Source: Tubulanus polymorphus (taxonomy: Eukaryota; Nemertea; Palaeonemertea; Tubulaniformes; Tubulanidae). Taken from it: a DNA stretch of 64,000 nucleotides. The notes below the pieces were generated by a model. That model saw only the letters and a list, made by a program, of their open reading frames with translations. It did not search any database and was not told where the DNA came from. Shown here piece by piece: positions 10,800 to 20,191 of this stretch. Numbering within the stretch: the first letter of the stretch is position 1; each line of letters starts with the position of its first letter. Position numbers and translations under genes: made by a program. Where the stretch lies: positions 15,344,001 to 15,408,000 of the forward strand of contig NC_134025.1 of assembly GCF_964204645.1 (NCBI RefSeq). The letters run 5' to 3'.

Positions 10800-12700
10800 T
10801 TAGTAAGTGTTGAAAAAGTCTAAGTCGAGAAATCAGTACAGTGCGCAGGGCTGTTCGAATATCACGGATACCGGATACCGGACACCTAAATACCGGATAC
10901 CGGATACTCGAGATTGCGGAGTATATAGCGCGTCGGGTCTAAGGATTCGTTTCCGTGCTGTTGTAAGTAGAACTGCCGCGACACACAATTCATTTATGTC
11001 AAATTGTTACAGCGGCTACCCAACTTATTTGTCTTAATATACAGCCTGCTTTCACGTTTTTAGTGTCATCATCGATCTCAATATTATACATATTTCTTTC
11101 TGAATACTGTTTTTCTTTGGTTAGGTGAAGTTAAACGCGTTATATTCATTTTTTATTATCTTACTTCACCGGTGATGGATATGTATTGGTGGCCCTTTTT
11201 GGTTTTTCTGTAAAATCCTTTCATTAATAGGACTGAGTGCTGCTAGGCCCTATATCTCAAGTTGGAAGGCCATAAGCGAGTCTGGCAGTTCTAAAGTTCC
11301 TTCTAATAAAGTTTGTTTTAAAGATCTGTACATTTTGTTGATTTACGATGGAATAGTTGAGCTGAACACCAATGAAATACAAGTATTTACAAACAAAGAA
11401 TAAAAATTCGTTTTCTTATTTTATGGAGGAGAATATTCGGTATATTCTATTTATTGGACGATATGTCTACATTTCATTCTCAATCACGATGTCCCTAAAA
11501 ATGAAATTGAGTCCATGGCGGTCGTCGAAAATCAACACCACTGGACACCAATTGTTTTGGTATAACCTTCAAAAATCAGTTCGTCGAATACCGGTTCCTA
11601 CCATAGTTCGAAGTGACTATTTACCCTGATGTTAAATTTGATTCTAAAGATCATGAAAATATAGATCGTCAATAACGCTTAACTTGATTAAAATGGCCTT
11701 CTTCGTGAAACTGAATGATAAAGATATTTTGTATTGTACAGTAGCTCTGCCCAAAACGGTAACGGTCTATTCGGTAATCCGTTCAAATTGGCAGAATGAT
11801 AAAAAATATTTTCTGTCCACTGTGTGTTACCGTGTCTGTCGTATGTAATCGTGTTATTACTCGGAAGCAATAAATCGGTATTGAATTGTCTAAACCGGTA
11901 ACATTTGTATGCTACTGTACTTGAAAAGCATAAACCGATGTATTATGAAAATAATATAGGCCTTTTATTCTTCTACTAGATCTCACACGAACTGCCGTTT
12001 ACCGCTGATCATTAGACCCGATGCGCTATATACTCCGCAATCTCGAGTATCCGGTATCCGGTATTTAGGTGTCCGGTGTCCGGTATCCGTGATATTCGAA
12101 CAGCCAGTGCGCAGGCGTCATGACAGTGTTTACATGTTTCAAAACTGGGTCATGTCACAGTACGGTATTCGCTTGAAATGAACCAGCGCGAACTTAGCAG
12201 CGGGATCGTGATGTCTAAATAATCTCGTATCATATGCTTGCGTATTATATGTTAATACAATTAAAAGAATTGTCCAAATAAATAAACAGTGACATTGGGA
12301 TCACCATAGAAAGTGCACCAAAGTTCATAATGGTTACCATTTCGAGATCAGCATTTTCGGGATTCGATCGTGATAGCGTCGTATAAAATAAATCAGCGAC
12401 ACTGGAGTCATCAAAGTTCAAATTGAAATGAAATAAGTTCAGTATTTTTCGGGGCTCGAATCTGGTAGCGCCGCAAAAATAAACGAGTGACACTCGGGTC
12501 ATCAATGTTCAAATCGAATTGAAATAAGATAATTATTTATTGTGGGATCCGAATCTAATAGAAACGGAAACATTGGAGTCATCAAAACACACATTCATTA
12601 TGCGTCCTGACATGACCCAGTTTTGGAAGTTCTGACATGTAGTGACGCCTGCGCACTCAACCGATTTCTGGACTTAGAGAATTTCACCAACACTCACTAA
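10800..12700. mobile_element. TIR element hosting a nested hAT-like insertion
   Basis: The left end TTAGTAAGTGTTG and its continuation past the nested element (12107-12160) are matched inversely at about 12600-12700, which ends CAACACTCACTAA. Its TIRs are therefore roughly 95 bp once the nested element is set aside. The interior carries no recognisable transposase. Its right end lies only 4 bp from the left limit of element 1. Confidence 0.6.
10849..12106. mobile_element. hAT-like non-autonomous element
   Basis: Terminal inverted repeats of about 85 bp start GGCTGTTCGAATATCACGG and contain three to four copies of CCGGATAC. GTGCGCAG flanks both sides (10841-10848 and 12107-12114), an 8 bp duplication as expected for hAT. 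Small interior frames have no recognisable domain, so it is a non-autonomous copy of 1258 bp. Confidence 0.65.
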
Positions 12701-12704
12701 TGCT

Positions 12705-12920
12705 CACTTCGCTACCGCTCCGCTCCGCGACCAATTGATTTATTTACAATACACAAATTCATATAATCAAATATATTCAAATAATAATAATTATTCTATT
12801 ATTCAACTGAAATGCACGCGGTTATGAAAATATATTATAGTTTTAAATTACTTTTAACATTTGTTTTTAATGAACTCGACCATTCAACCTTTGATATGAA
12901 AGCCCATTACCCCTATTACT
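12705..12920. repeat. Element 1 left terminus: half of the terminal palindrome
   Basis: It begins inside the loop (CACTTCGCTACCGCTCC), runs through GCGACCAATTGATTT and ends CCCCTATTACT at 12920. The outer arm present at the other ends is missing. The adjoining 12921-13000 continues the long inverted repeat shared with 26003-26083. Confidence 0.8.
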
Positions 12921-13000
12921 CTTAAAATATTCATATAAATGAATAACATTTAAATCATTGAACTTCTAAAATCAATTTTAATAAAAAATTTAGTATTAAA

Positions 13001-13252
13001 ATGGAAGCAAATAAGTACTACTGTCCAACATGTAATATCAATATAGATAAATCCCAAAAAGCAAGACACAATAAAACTAAAACACATTTAGAGAATAAAT
13101 TGAAACTAGAATATTTACAGTTATATTTAGAACAGTTAACAAAGGCAAAGAAATTTATTGAATTATGGAATAATGATCCAAATAATGAACAATACGTTGA
13201 GGAATTTGATATCAAGGATCCGATGTTTATACTAGAACATGATTCTATTTGA
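13001..13252 (+). pseudogene. Polymerase N-terminal fragment joined to HNH-gene tail
   Basis: The first 38 codons repeat the start of the polymerase gene (first C2H2 finger with CPTC and the following His pair), because that start lies inside the inverted repeat. From about 13119 the sequence switches to a copy of the C-terminal tail of the HNH gene (compare 14828-14935), then ends in unrelated codons. This is a recombination product inside the terminus and not a functional gene, although it could be translated to 83 residues. Confidence 0.7.
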
Positions 13253-14265
13253 GCCTATATACATTCAATGTACAGAGCTATGTAATAAATCTATAAATTC
13301 ACAGCTGTTACAGCTGTTACTATGACTCCGAGACTTATGACTCATAATTACAAACGTGCAAAGAACACTCTAGAACCGGAACCAGATGACGTGGCAAGAA
13401 ATGAACATACGCTGTAACATTGTGCTCAGGATATTCTATCTCTCGAAACGAAATTAGGAGTTTATAGTTTACAATTCTAAATCTAAATGTAAGTACTGTT
13501 TGTTGTAGTTATTAGGGCTATTAAATATGAAACCTTTAGATATATTTAAGTGTATTTAGTATATCTTTTAGATGGCTAGAGTTGCCGCTAATATCTTTTA
13601 GATTAATAAAACGCCATACGCATCAAGAAGTGATAGAGAAACTCAAGATACTCTTTCTGACTGAGGAATCAACAGCAATGGATATCAAACCAATAGAATC
13701 GCCAAAAGATCGAAGAAGAAATATAAGAATTTCAAAAACATTAAGACTCCAATGATTAAGTTTAACATTTGTTGATGTAGTTAAATATTTACCAGCAATT
13801 GAAAAAATGCTTGTAATTATAAATTGTATTTATAGAAATCAAATGATGTATTGAAAGAAATGACTGAACAACTTGTATAATGTATTGTGTAAATCTGTTT
13901 GGTGAATTTTTATGTTCAGTCGTTTCAATAATGATTCGTTTCAATTATGATTAGCGCATGCGCATTAAGCAAAACCGCGCACGAATGCGCGGTTTGCCTA
14001 ATGTGAACACGTTTAGATATTTCATATCGGTCGTTTCTATTTACATAATTATATATTCATTATGTAAATATAATTATGATTAACGCATGCGCATTAAGCA
14101 AAAGCGCGCATGAATGCGCGGTTTTGCCTAGTGGTATTATTTAGATATCAAGGAATCGAAACAATTTATAAAAAGCAGCGAGGAATGAAAAAGGATGACG
14201 TTGGTCGAAGAAATGGAAGAGGATTCTAAAATATTAACCAATTTAGTAAAAAATACGTATAATAA
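13253..14265. repeat. Non-coding insert with paired GC-rich hairpin repeats
   Basis: About 1 kb here has no counterpart in element 2. Two copies of a 54-58 bp repeat lie at about 13949-14002 and 14078-14131. Each holds GCGCATGCGC and a CCGCGC...GCGCGG hairpin in otherwise AT-rich DNA. The 14041-14072 stretch is itself palindromic (TTACATAATTATA versus TATTCATTATGTAAA). No gene was found. Bases about 14225-14265 carry the upstream motif of the HNH gene. Confidence 0.5.
14238..14265 (+). promoter_or_regulatory. Class E upstream motif before the HNH gene
   Basis: TTTAGTAAAAAATACGTATA then ATAA directly precedes the ATG. In element 2 the matching site reads AATAAAAATATGTATTATAA and is identical to the site before the small replication-type gene there. 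The same A-rich pattern stands before the polymerase and zinc-finger genes, so it is taken as a shared, possibly early, promoter. Confidence 0.5.
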
Positions 14266-14940
14266 ATGGAACCAGAACAACCACAAACTATCAATATTAC
14301 AAATAACACTGGTGTTATAAATATATATTACAAGAAGTGTTCTAAGTGTGAATTAGATAAATCATTAACAGAATTTAGTAAGCGTAAGATTAGCAAAGAT
14401 GGTTTTCAATATTGCTGTAAAACTTGCACTAAACTATATACTAAACAATATCGAGAAGATAATATAGAACATTATAATTATTATATGGCAGAATATATGA
14501 GAGAAAGATATCAAACAGATCTTAATTTTAGATTGAAACAATGTTTAAGATCTAGATTAACACAATTATTCAACAAAGAAACGCATTCAGAAACACTATC
14601 TAATTTATTGGGTTGTTCAGATGAATTTCTCAAATCATGGATTATATTTCAATTCGATGATAAAATGAATATAGATAATTATGGGGATTATTACCATATT
14701 GATCACGTGTTACCAATATCTAAATTTAACATGAATGATGAATACAATAAAAAACTTATTTGGAATTGGAAGAATTTAAGACCTTTAGAAAAGAAGGAAA
14801 ACATAATTAAATCTAATAAACTAGATTTACAGTTACATTTAGAACAGTTAACAAAGGCAAAGAAATTTATTGATCAATGGAACAATAATCCAAATAATGA
14901 ACAATACGTTGAGGAATTTGATATCAAGGATCCGAAATGA
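14266..14940 (+). CDS. HNH endonuclease-like protein with zinc ribbon
   Basis: The 224-residue frame is intact. Residues 25-54 hold four cysteines (C25, C28, C50 or C51, C54) in a zinc-ribbon arrangement. Residues 143-185 show YHIDHVLPISKF, then WNWKNLRPL and ENIIKSNK, the HxDH...N...N pattern of HNH nucleases with a beta-beta-alpha-metal fold. Such proteins are homing or nicking endonucleases in many viruses and mobile elements. A role in element mobility, recombination or DNA processing is inferred. It is the first plus-strand gene after the left terminus and has a class E upstream motif. The ATG at 14266 is supported by the homologue in element 2. Its last 35 codons are duplicated at 13119-13223. 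Confidence 0.75.
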   Translation: MEPEQPQTINITNNTGVINIYYKKCSKCELDKSLTEFSKRKISKDGFQYCCKTCTKLYTKQYREDNIEHYNYYMAEYMRERYQTDLNFRLKQCLRSRLTQLFNKETHSETLSNLLGCSDEFLKSWIIFQFDDKMNIDNYGDYYHIDHVLPISKFNMNDEYNKKLIWNWKNLRPLEKKENIIKSNKLDLQLHLEQLTKAKKFIDQWNNNPNNEQYVEEFDIKDPK

Positions 14941-15242
14941 CTTATCTGGACAGTTATAACTACTGCTCCTAATAGATAAACAAAAGTAGTGAGATATCAA
15001 ATAGATTTTAAATAAAAAGTATTTAAAAAACAATAACTTCAACCAGCTTGTGAATTCTATTATATTTTTAATATTTTCTTTTCAAAAAAGAATACTTTAT
15101 ATCACAAATAAAAAATACTAAAAAAACAATAACTAATACTAAAATTCTTTACCTTTAACTAAGCTAGTATTAATCTAAAGAGATACTGGTATCATTTGTA
15201 GAATACTTATAATATGTTTTTTGCTTTTTTCCTCTAATATAA
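14930..15242 (+). promoter_or_regulatory. Intergenic region with conserved blocks and a T-rich leader
   Basis: The stretch CGAAATGACTTATCTGGACA (14934-14953) and AAAGTAGTGAGATAT (14985-14999) recur in the third element fragment at about 63222-63280, although the surrounding genes differ. ACTACT (14961) can pair with AGTAGT (14989). Bases 15060-15185 are almost identical to 43577-43715 in element 2. T-rich tracts followed by TATAAATG lead into the next gene. Confidence 0.5.
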
Positions 15243-15846
15243 ATGTCAAAGAAATCGAGTAAGAATAGTATTGATATTGAAAAGACATGATGATGATTTG
15301 GGTATAAGTGATAATAAAGATACAGTTGTAACTAATTGTGCTCAAGTTAATTGTAATATTGATTATGAATACTATTTATATTGTAAGCATCATCTAGAAC
15401 TATTGATTGCCGGTGGAAAAACTAATGAGTTTTTAAATAGAATCATTACTTTTCAAGAACTAGACTCTATGAAACCGGATAAAGTAATAAAATATTTTAA
15501 GATTTATGAAGAAGCTAGATTAGCTAGAATAAACGACTCTATAAGTGATGGTATTATAAAATGTTACTCTAAGTTATGTAACCAGTTAATACCAATTGAT
15601 GATGAAAATGAATTATATAGTGATTTGAAAAATGACTATTTAGTTATGACTGAATTACAAAAATGGGTTGGTTATGCTTCATTTCAATTAGGATCGGTTA
15701 TGACATTAATTTCTACTGGTGTCATTACATTTTCGAACATCAAGCCTATGGAATATAAATCAGGTAAGAACGAAACAGATGTACTACAACCAAACGTCGA
15801 AACAGAAAATGAATCAGAACAAAAATTAACTAAAATAAATGAGTGA
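15243..15846 (+). pseudogene. Conserved unknown protein, about 200 residues, N-terminal frameshift
   Basis: From codon 20 on, a long frame (15271-15846) runs to the stop. The likely start ATG at 15243, preceded by a T-rich leader and TATAAATG, is in another frame because of a one-base difference near 15284-15290 compared with element 2. I do not recognise the family. It has CxxxxC near NCAQVNCNIDYEYYLYCKHH, a helical middle, and a hydrophobic stretch LGSVMTLISTGVITF near the end, perhaps membrane-associated. Its stop codon overlaps the start of the next gene by 8 bases. The gene is also broken in element 2. Confidence 0.6.
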
Positions 15847-16198
15847 TAGCGTTAAGAAGAAGCCTAGATCCGAGAAACAAATTATATGGGCAAGAGAATT
15901 AGGTAAAAGATCTTCAGAATTAAAAAAAGCTAAGAAAAAGAAATTAACTGATATAAATGAATTATCTGATATTGATTCAAATAATAATCCATCTGATTCG
16001 TCTAATGCTGGAAGTAATTATTAATTATATATTACAATTGGATTAGTAACAGTTATTATATTATCTGGTGTAATATATAAATCAAAATTCAAATCCGATG
16101 ATAAAGATGATTCCAATGATAATAAACCTATCATACCAGAAAATAAGTCAAATCATAAAGTCATTGAAACTAAATCTAAATTATTATTAATGGATTAA
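15839..16198 (+). pseudogene. Small single-pass membrane protein, internal stop
   Basis: The 120-codon gene starts in the ATGAGTGA overlap with its upstream neighbour. The N-terminal half is very basic (KKKPRSEKQ, KKAKKKK), then comes an Asn/Ser-rich linker. A TAA at 16022-16024 stops translation after 61 residues, just before a hydrophobic segment of about 17 residues (ITIGLVTVIILSGVIY) that stays in frame down to 16198. Element 2 reads through this position. No family recognised; a basic tail plus membrane anchor could fit a minor virion protein, but that is a guess. Confidence 0.6.
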
Positions 16199-16204
16199 AA
16201 TAGA

Positions 16205-17290
16205 ATGAAAAAAGAACAATATTTAAGAGATTTATATTATAACCCAGAAAGTGAAGTATCATATTCTAGTATTTCAGAATTATGGAATAAAATTAAATTT
16301 GATAATGGTGATATAAAATATAGCGAATTAAAATCATGGTTACAAAATCAACCAACATATCAAATCCACAAGAAAATGGATAAAACTTATTTAACAAGAA
16401 AAGTTATGGTTTCATATATCGATCAACAATGGCAAGCAGATTTAATTGACATGAAGAACTTAGAAGAACACAACAAAGGATATTTCTGGATACTGAATGT
16501 TATAGACATATTCAGTCGATACGCATGGTCAATTCCAATCAAAAATAAAACTGGTATAGAAGTAACAAATGCTTTTAAATCTATATTTAAAGAAGCTATT
16601 CCTGATAAGATACAATTTGATGAAGGTAAGGAATTCTATAACAAACATTTCAAAAAACTATTATCTGATAACGATGTAGACTATTTTTCAACACACTCAG
16701 ATAAAAAAGCATCTATTATAGACAGATTTAATAAAACATCGAAAACTAGAATGTGGAAATATTTTACTGCTAATGAAACATATAAATATATCGATGTGTT
16801 AGATGATTTAGTGAAAGGTTATAATAATTCTAAACATAATTCTATAAATATGAAACCTATACAAGCTAGAAAAGAAGATAATTCAGAAATAGTTTGGAAT
16901 AATTTATATGGAGCGTTTGTTACACATGATTTCGGAGAACCTAAATTTAAAATAAGACAACACGTAAGAATATCTAAATATAGAAAAACCTTTTATAAAG
17001 GTTATACCCCTAATTTTACAGAAGAAATATTTAAGATTAAAAAGATAATATTAACTAAACCTTTTGTGTATAAATTAGAAGATCTAAAAGATGAAGAAAT
17101 ATTAGGTTATTTCTATGATCAAGAATTATCACTTGTACCAAATCCAGATGAAATAGAATACAAAATAGAAAAAGTATTGAAAACAAAAACTCTTAAAGGA
17201 AAAAAGTATTCTTTGGTGAAATATAAAGGATATGATGATAAATTTAATGAATGGATTTTATCTAGTAAAATTAAAAGAATAAATGAATAA
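16205..17290 (+). CDS. DDE (RVE-type) integrase with C-terminal chromodomain
   Basis: The 361-residue frame is intact. The core shows QADLIDMKN (D79), IQFDEGKEFYN (D139) and SIIDRFNKT, where the third catalytic position (residue 173) is Asp instead of the usual Glu. Residues about 318-357 (YKIEKVLKTK...LVKYKGYDDKFNEWIL) form a chromodomain, which in Polintons and some LTR elements is thought to guide integration to chromatin. The recognised N-terminal zinc-binding domain is missing or very diverged. The gene overlaps the ATPase gene by 8 bases. The E-to-D change would be expected to weaken or abolish strand transfer; element 2 has Glu here but its gene is broken. Confidence 0.85.
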   Translation: MKKEQYLRDLYYNPESEVSYSSISELWNKIKFDNGDIKYSELKSWLQNQPTYQIHKKMDKTYLTRKVMVSYIDQQWQADLIDMKNLEEHNKGYFWILNVIDIFSRYAWSIPIKNKTGIEVTNAFKSIFKEAIPDKIQFDEGKEFYNKHFKKLLSDNDVDYFSTHSDKKASIIDRFNKTSKTRMWKYFTANETYKYIDVLDDLVKGYNNSKHNSINMKPIQARKEDNSEIVWNNLYGAFVTHDFGEPKFKIRQHVRISKYRKTFYKGYTPNFTEEIFKIKKIILTKPFVYKLEDLKDEEILGYFYDQELSLVPNPDEIEYKIEKVLKTKTLKGKKYSLVKYKGYDDKFNEWILSSKIKRINE

Positions 17291-17894
17291 AGATTTATTT
17301 ATATTTGAACCGCATAATATGTTAGTTACTGGAGTAACCGATTGTGGTAAAACACATTTCATATTAGATTTGTTAGAAACTATTTATAAGAATCATTTTG
17401 ATAATATAATATTATTCTGTCCTACTTACGAAATGAATAAAACATATAATAGAGACATAGTTAAGATGAAAAAGTTTATTATATTAGATCCTAAAACAGT
17501 AAAAGGAAATTTAGATAATTGTATAAAAATAGCAATTAATACTTATAAAGGATCAAATACATTATTCATTATAGATGATTGCGCTAATTCACATGATTCA
17601 AAAGTGAGAGAAAGTGAGTTATGTTATCTAGCTTTCTCTGGAAGACATTTTGGGATAACAACATGGGTTTTAAATCAAAAATATAATTCAATTGTTAAAG
17701 ACTTTAGGGAGAATATAAGATTTCTAGTTTTATTTTATAACAAAGATAAAAAATCTATGCAACAATCATTGGAAGAAAATCAAATTATACCTACTGAATT
17801 ATACGATGAATATATGAATAAATTAAAGAATAATAAAGGTTCAAAATTATTACTGAGACTACAATTTCCCTATGAATATAAATTTATAAAATAA
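17283..17894 (+). CDS. A32/FtsK-HerA-type DNA packaging ATPase
   Basis: The 203-residue frame is intact. Walker A is GVTDCGKTHF (residues 17-26) and Walker B is TLFIIDDCA (residues 93-101). They are followed by the GRHFGITTWVLNQ segment (conserved Gln) and a C-terminal beta/alpha region. Length and motifs match the genome-packaging ATPases of Polintons, virophages and large DNA viruses. The product is expected to pump DNA into the capsid. The start overlaps the integrase stop (ATGAATAA), so the two are likely coexpressed. It is the last plus-strand gene before the convergent junction. Confidence 0.85.
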   Translation: MNKDLFIFEPHNMLVTGVTDCGKTHFILDLLETIYKNHFDNIILFCPTYEMNKTYNRDIVKMKKFIILDPKTVKGNLDNCIKIAINTYKGSNTLFIIDDCANSHDSKVRESELCYLAFSGRHFGITTWVLNQKYNSIVKDFRENIRFLVLFYNKDKKSMQQSLEENQIIPTELYDEYMNKLKNNKGSKLLLRLQFPYEYKFIK

Positions 17895-18095
17895 AATTTA
17901 TATGACTATGTATTAGATACCCTAATACCTGATACCCCATTAGATACCCTAATACAAATAATATGTATTAGATATGTATTAGATATGTATTAGATACCTT
18001 AAATACCTTAAATACTTAAAACCCCCTTTTTATTTTCTATTATTTTATACAATTTTCAAATAATATTATTATTTGAATTAAATATAATTAATATC
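17895..18095. repeat. Convergent intergenic region with GTATTAGATAC repeats
   Basis: Between the converging 3' ends of the ATPase and zinc-finger genes, TATTAGATA words repeat about every 10-12 bp from 17911 to 18000, followed by CTTAAATAC and CCCCC. Element 2 has two similar clusters (48727-48775 and 48946-49010). A transcription end region or origin are both possible. Confidence 0.5.
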
Positions 18096-18887
18096 TTAAT
18101 CGCTTCCACTATCACTCTCCAATTCACTATCAGGCCCTAACAATTTATTCAAATGCTCTACCGAATCTACATCAATAGTTGTTTTATTTTTATACTTATT
18201 CTTCGCCCTTTTTACCGCAGCATCAATAGTTGTTTCATTGTTATGCTTATTCATCCAATCAAATTTATCATTATTTTCTACTTTATGTTTCATAGAATCT
18301 TTATTAGTGTTTGCTCCTAATATTTCATTTACAGTGTTTGATCCTAATATTTCATTAGCATCAGTTAAATCTAATTCATCTTTATTAGGTGTTGCTAATA
18401 AAAAATCTTCATATAATTCTTTACCATTTACTTTTTTATTTGAAACAAACTTTGTAACATATCTAAATGGGTGTTCTATAAATTCTCTTAAACCAACACG
18501 TTCTATAACATTAGTAATATGTACCTTTGTATTCATATGTTTATTCCAATTTGATGGGGCGTTTGAAAATTCACCTTTACAATAATCACAATAATTTCTA
18601 TTTTCACTAACATTTAATATTATTTCATTATTAGATGTAGTAGGTATTACATTATTAGATGTAGTAGGTATTACTGTAGTAGGTATTACATTATTATCAA
18701 TTACATTACTTAAATTATCAACAACACCACTTTTATTATTATCGATTTCTATTAGTTTAGTTTTATAAATTTTGAAAATAGGATCAAATATCAAAGCTAT
18801 GTTACAAGGTATTACATAATATAAACCATCATTATTTTCATGTGTATCGATGTATGGAATATGTTTATATACTTAACCTCCTTCCAT
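18096..18887 (-). pseudogene. Acidic C2H2-type zinc-finger protein, early stop
   Basis: The gene reads from ATG at 18887 down to 18096 (263 codons). Codon 5 is a TAA (18873-18875), a sense codon in element 2; the rest is open. The middle carries CDYCKGEFSNAPSNWNKHMN and a second His (C-x2-C...H-x4-H). A conserved HPFRYVTKFVSN block follows, then an acidic Ser/Asp-rich tail. Tandem repeats of IPTTSNNV precede the finger and vary in number between copies. A nucleic-acid binding or regulatory role is inferred from the finger. The upstream AATAAA-rich motif groups it with the polymerase and HNH genes. Confidence 0.6.
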
Positions 18888-18919
18888 TTATTATATATAT
18901 TTTTATTAAAGTTAAAATT

Positions 18920-20167
18920 TTAATACATAACACTATCTAATTGTGAATTTACAATATTTAATTGCGCGTCAGATATAATATAAATGTGCATTTTAAAATT
19001 TTTGATTCCTTTATTCTTTGTCATGAATAATTGTATTCCATCTTTAGTGTTTTGTAGTTTTTTTCCAGAACCATGTAATGAATTATCCTCTGTTGTTCTT
19101 AAATCTAACCATAATGCATATTTATTGCCGGTATAATAATCAATTTGATTAATATTACAATTTTCAAATGATTTTACTTTTTCATTCATAAAATGTTTTC
19201 TAATTTCTGGCCACCGATCAATCATTCTCATTCCTTGACAAAATATTGTATTTGCTATTCCTTCGATAGTTATTTGTACTTTTGTTATTTCAGGATTATA
19301 ATAATTATCAACATTTATTGCACCATTAGAATATGTTGCAATCGTAAAAAATATTAATATACCTTTAATAGATCTTCTTGGGAAGTTAATATTCTCATTA
19401 ATAATTTCATCATTTGCATTAATAGTTACAGTTTTAAATTTATCAATATAATCATATAATAATGAAAATCCTTGATTGTATTTAGTTTGAATTATACTTG
19501 AAATATTTTCATCAGTTACTGTGTCATATTCCAAACATATATTCGATAATTTATAACTCATATCTTTAACAACGCTAGATAATACAATTTCATTTACAGG
19601 AGCAAATGTTATCTCGAATATAATATCTTCTTGAATTGCGTATTTATATAAAGGTGCATTATTATTTATCAATTCAAAGTCTAATGGAATTTTATATTTG
19701 CTTCCATAAATCTTTTTTATCAAATTATCTGCGGTACGAGTTACTATTGCGTCATTAGCTCCTGATCTTAATTTATTTTGGTTTTCTGATTGGATTCCTT
19801 GAAATATCATATTATTTCTATTTTCTTTAGTTAACCATAAATCTTTATAATGCATGAATAAATTATAATCATCTAATGAGAAAACTGTTTCCGGACCAAT
19901 CTTTATAGTTAATTTTTTAATCAAATATCTTCCAACATTATCAACAACATAATTGTTATCATGGCCAGTTACTTTTATATCGGCTGATAAATAAATACTA
20001 TTTGGAACGTAAAAAGTATTTTGTGTTAATCGACGGATTCTAACATATAAAGTTTCATCAGGATTAATATTTGAAGGGTTATTAGTAATTATATGATGTG
20101 ATCTTTCTGCTTTAATAGCATTAGATATTCTAGAAATCTTAGAAGGACTTATATAACTCCCACTCAT
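18920..20167 (-). CDS. Candidate major capsid protein (double-jelly-roll type)
   Basis: The 415-residue frame is intact. The body is beta-rich with a conserved N-terminal YVRIRRL and YLSADIKVTG strand pattern, a central PRRSIKGILIFF block and a C-terminal HGSGKKLQN...MHIYIISDAQLNI region. This style is shared by uncharacterised capsid-like proteins in invertebrate Polinton-type elements. Position in a block of virion-type genes behind the packaging ATPase, together with size and beta content, supports a major capsid role. I did not compute a structure. An ATG preceded by a T7 run and AATAAATG (class L motif) fixes the start. No signal peptide or membrane segment. Confidence 0.6.
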   Translation of the reverse strand: MSGSYISPSKISRISNAIKAERSHHIITNNPSNINPDETLYVRIRRLTQNTFYVPNSIYLSADIKVTGHDNNYVVDNVGRYLIKKLTIKIGPETVFSLDDYNLFMHYKDLWLTKENRNNMIFQGIQSENQNKLRSGANDAIVTRTADNLIKKIYGSKYKIPLDFELINNNAPLYKYAIQEDIIFEITFAPVNEIVLSSVVKDMSYKLSNICLEYDTVTDENISSIIQTKYNQGFSLLYDYIDKFKTVTINANDEIINENINFPRRSIKGILIFFTIATYSNGAINVDNYYNPEITKVQITIEGIANTIFCQGMRMIDRWPEIRKHFMNEKVKSFENCNINQIDYYTGNKYALWLDLRTTEDNSLHGSGKKLQNTKDGIQLFMTKNKGIKNFKMHIYIISDAQLNIVNSQLDSVMY

Positions 20168-20190
20168 TTATTAATCAAAAAAATTAATTA
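20168..20190 (-). promoter_or_regulatory. Class L upstream motif (capsid gene)
   Basis: On the minus strand a run of seven T is followed by GATTAATAAATG. The same layout (AATTTTTT, 2-6 bases, TAAATAAATG or TATAAATG) precedes the genes at 21667, 23099, 23550, 23991 and 24238, and their partners in element 2. It resembles poxvirus late promoters, which also end TAAATG, but this is an analogy only. Confidence 0.55.
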
Positions 20191-20191
20191 T

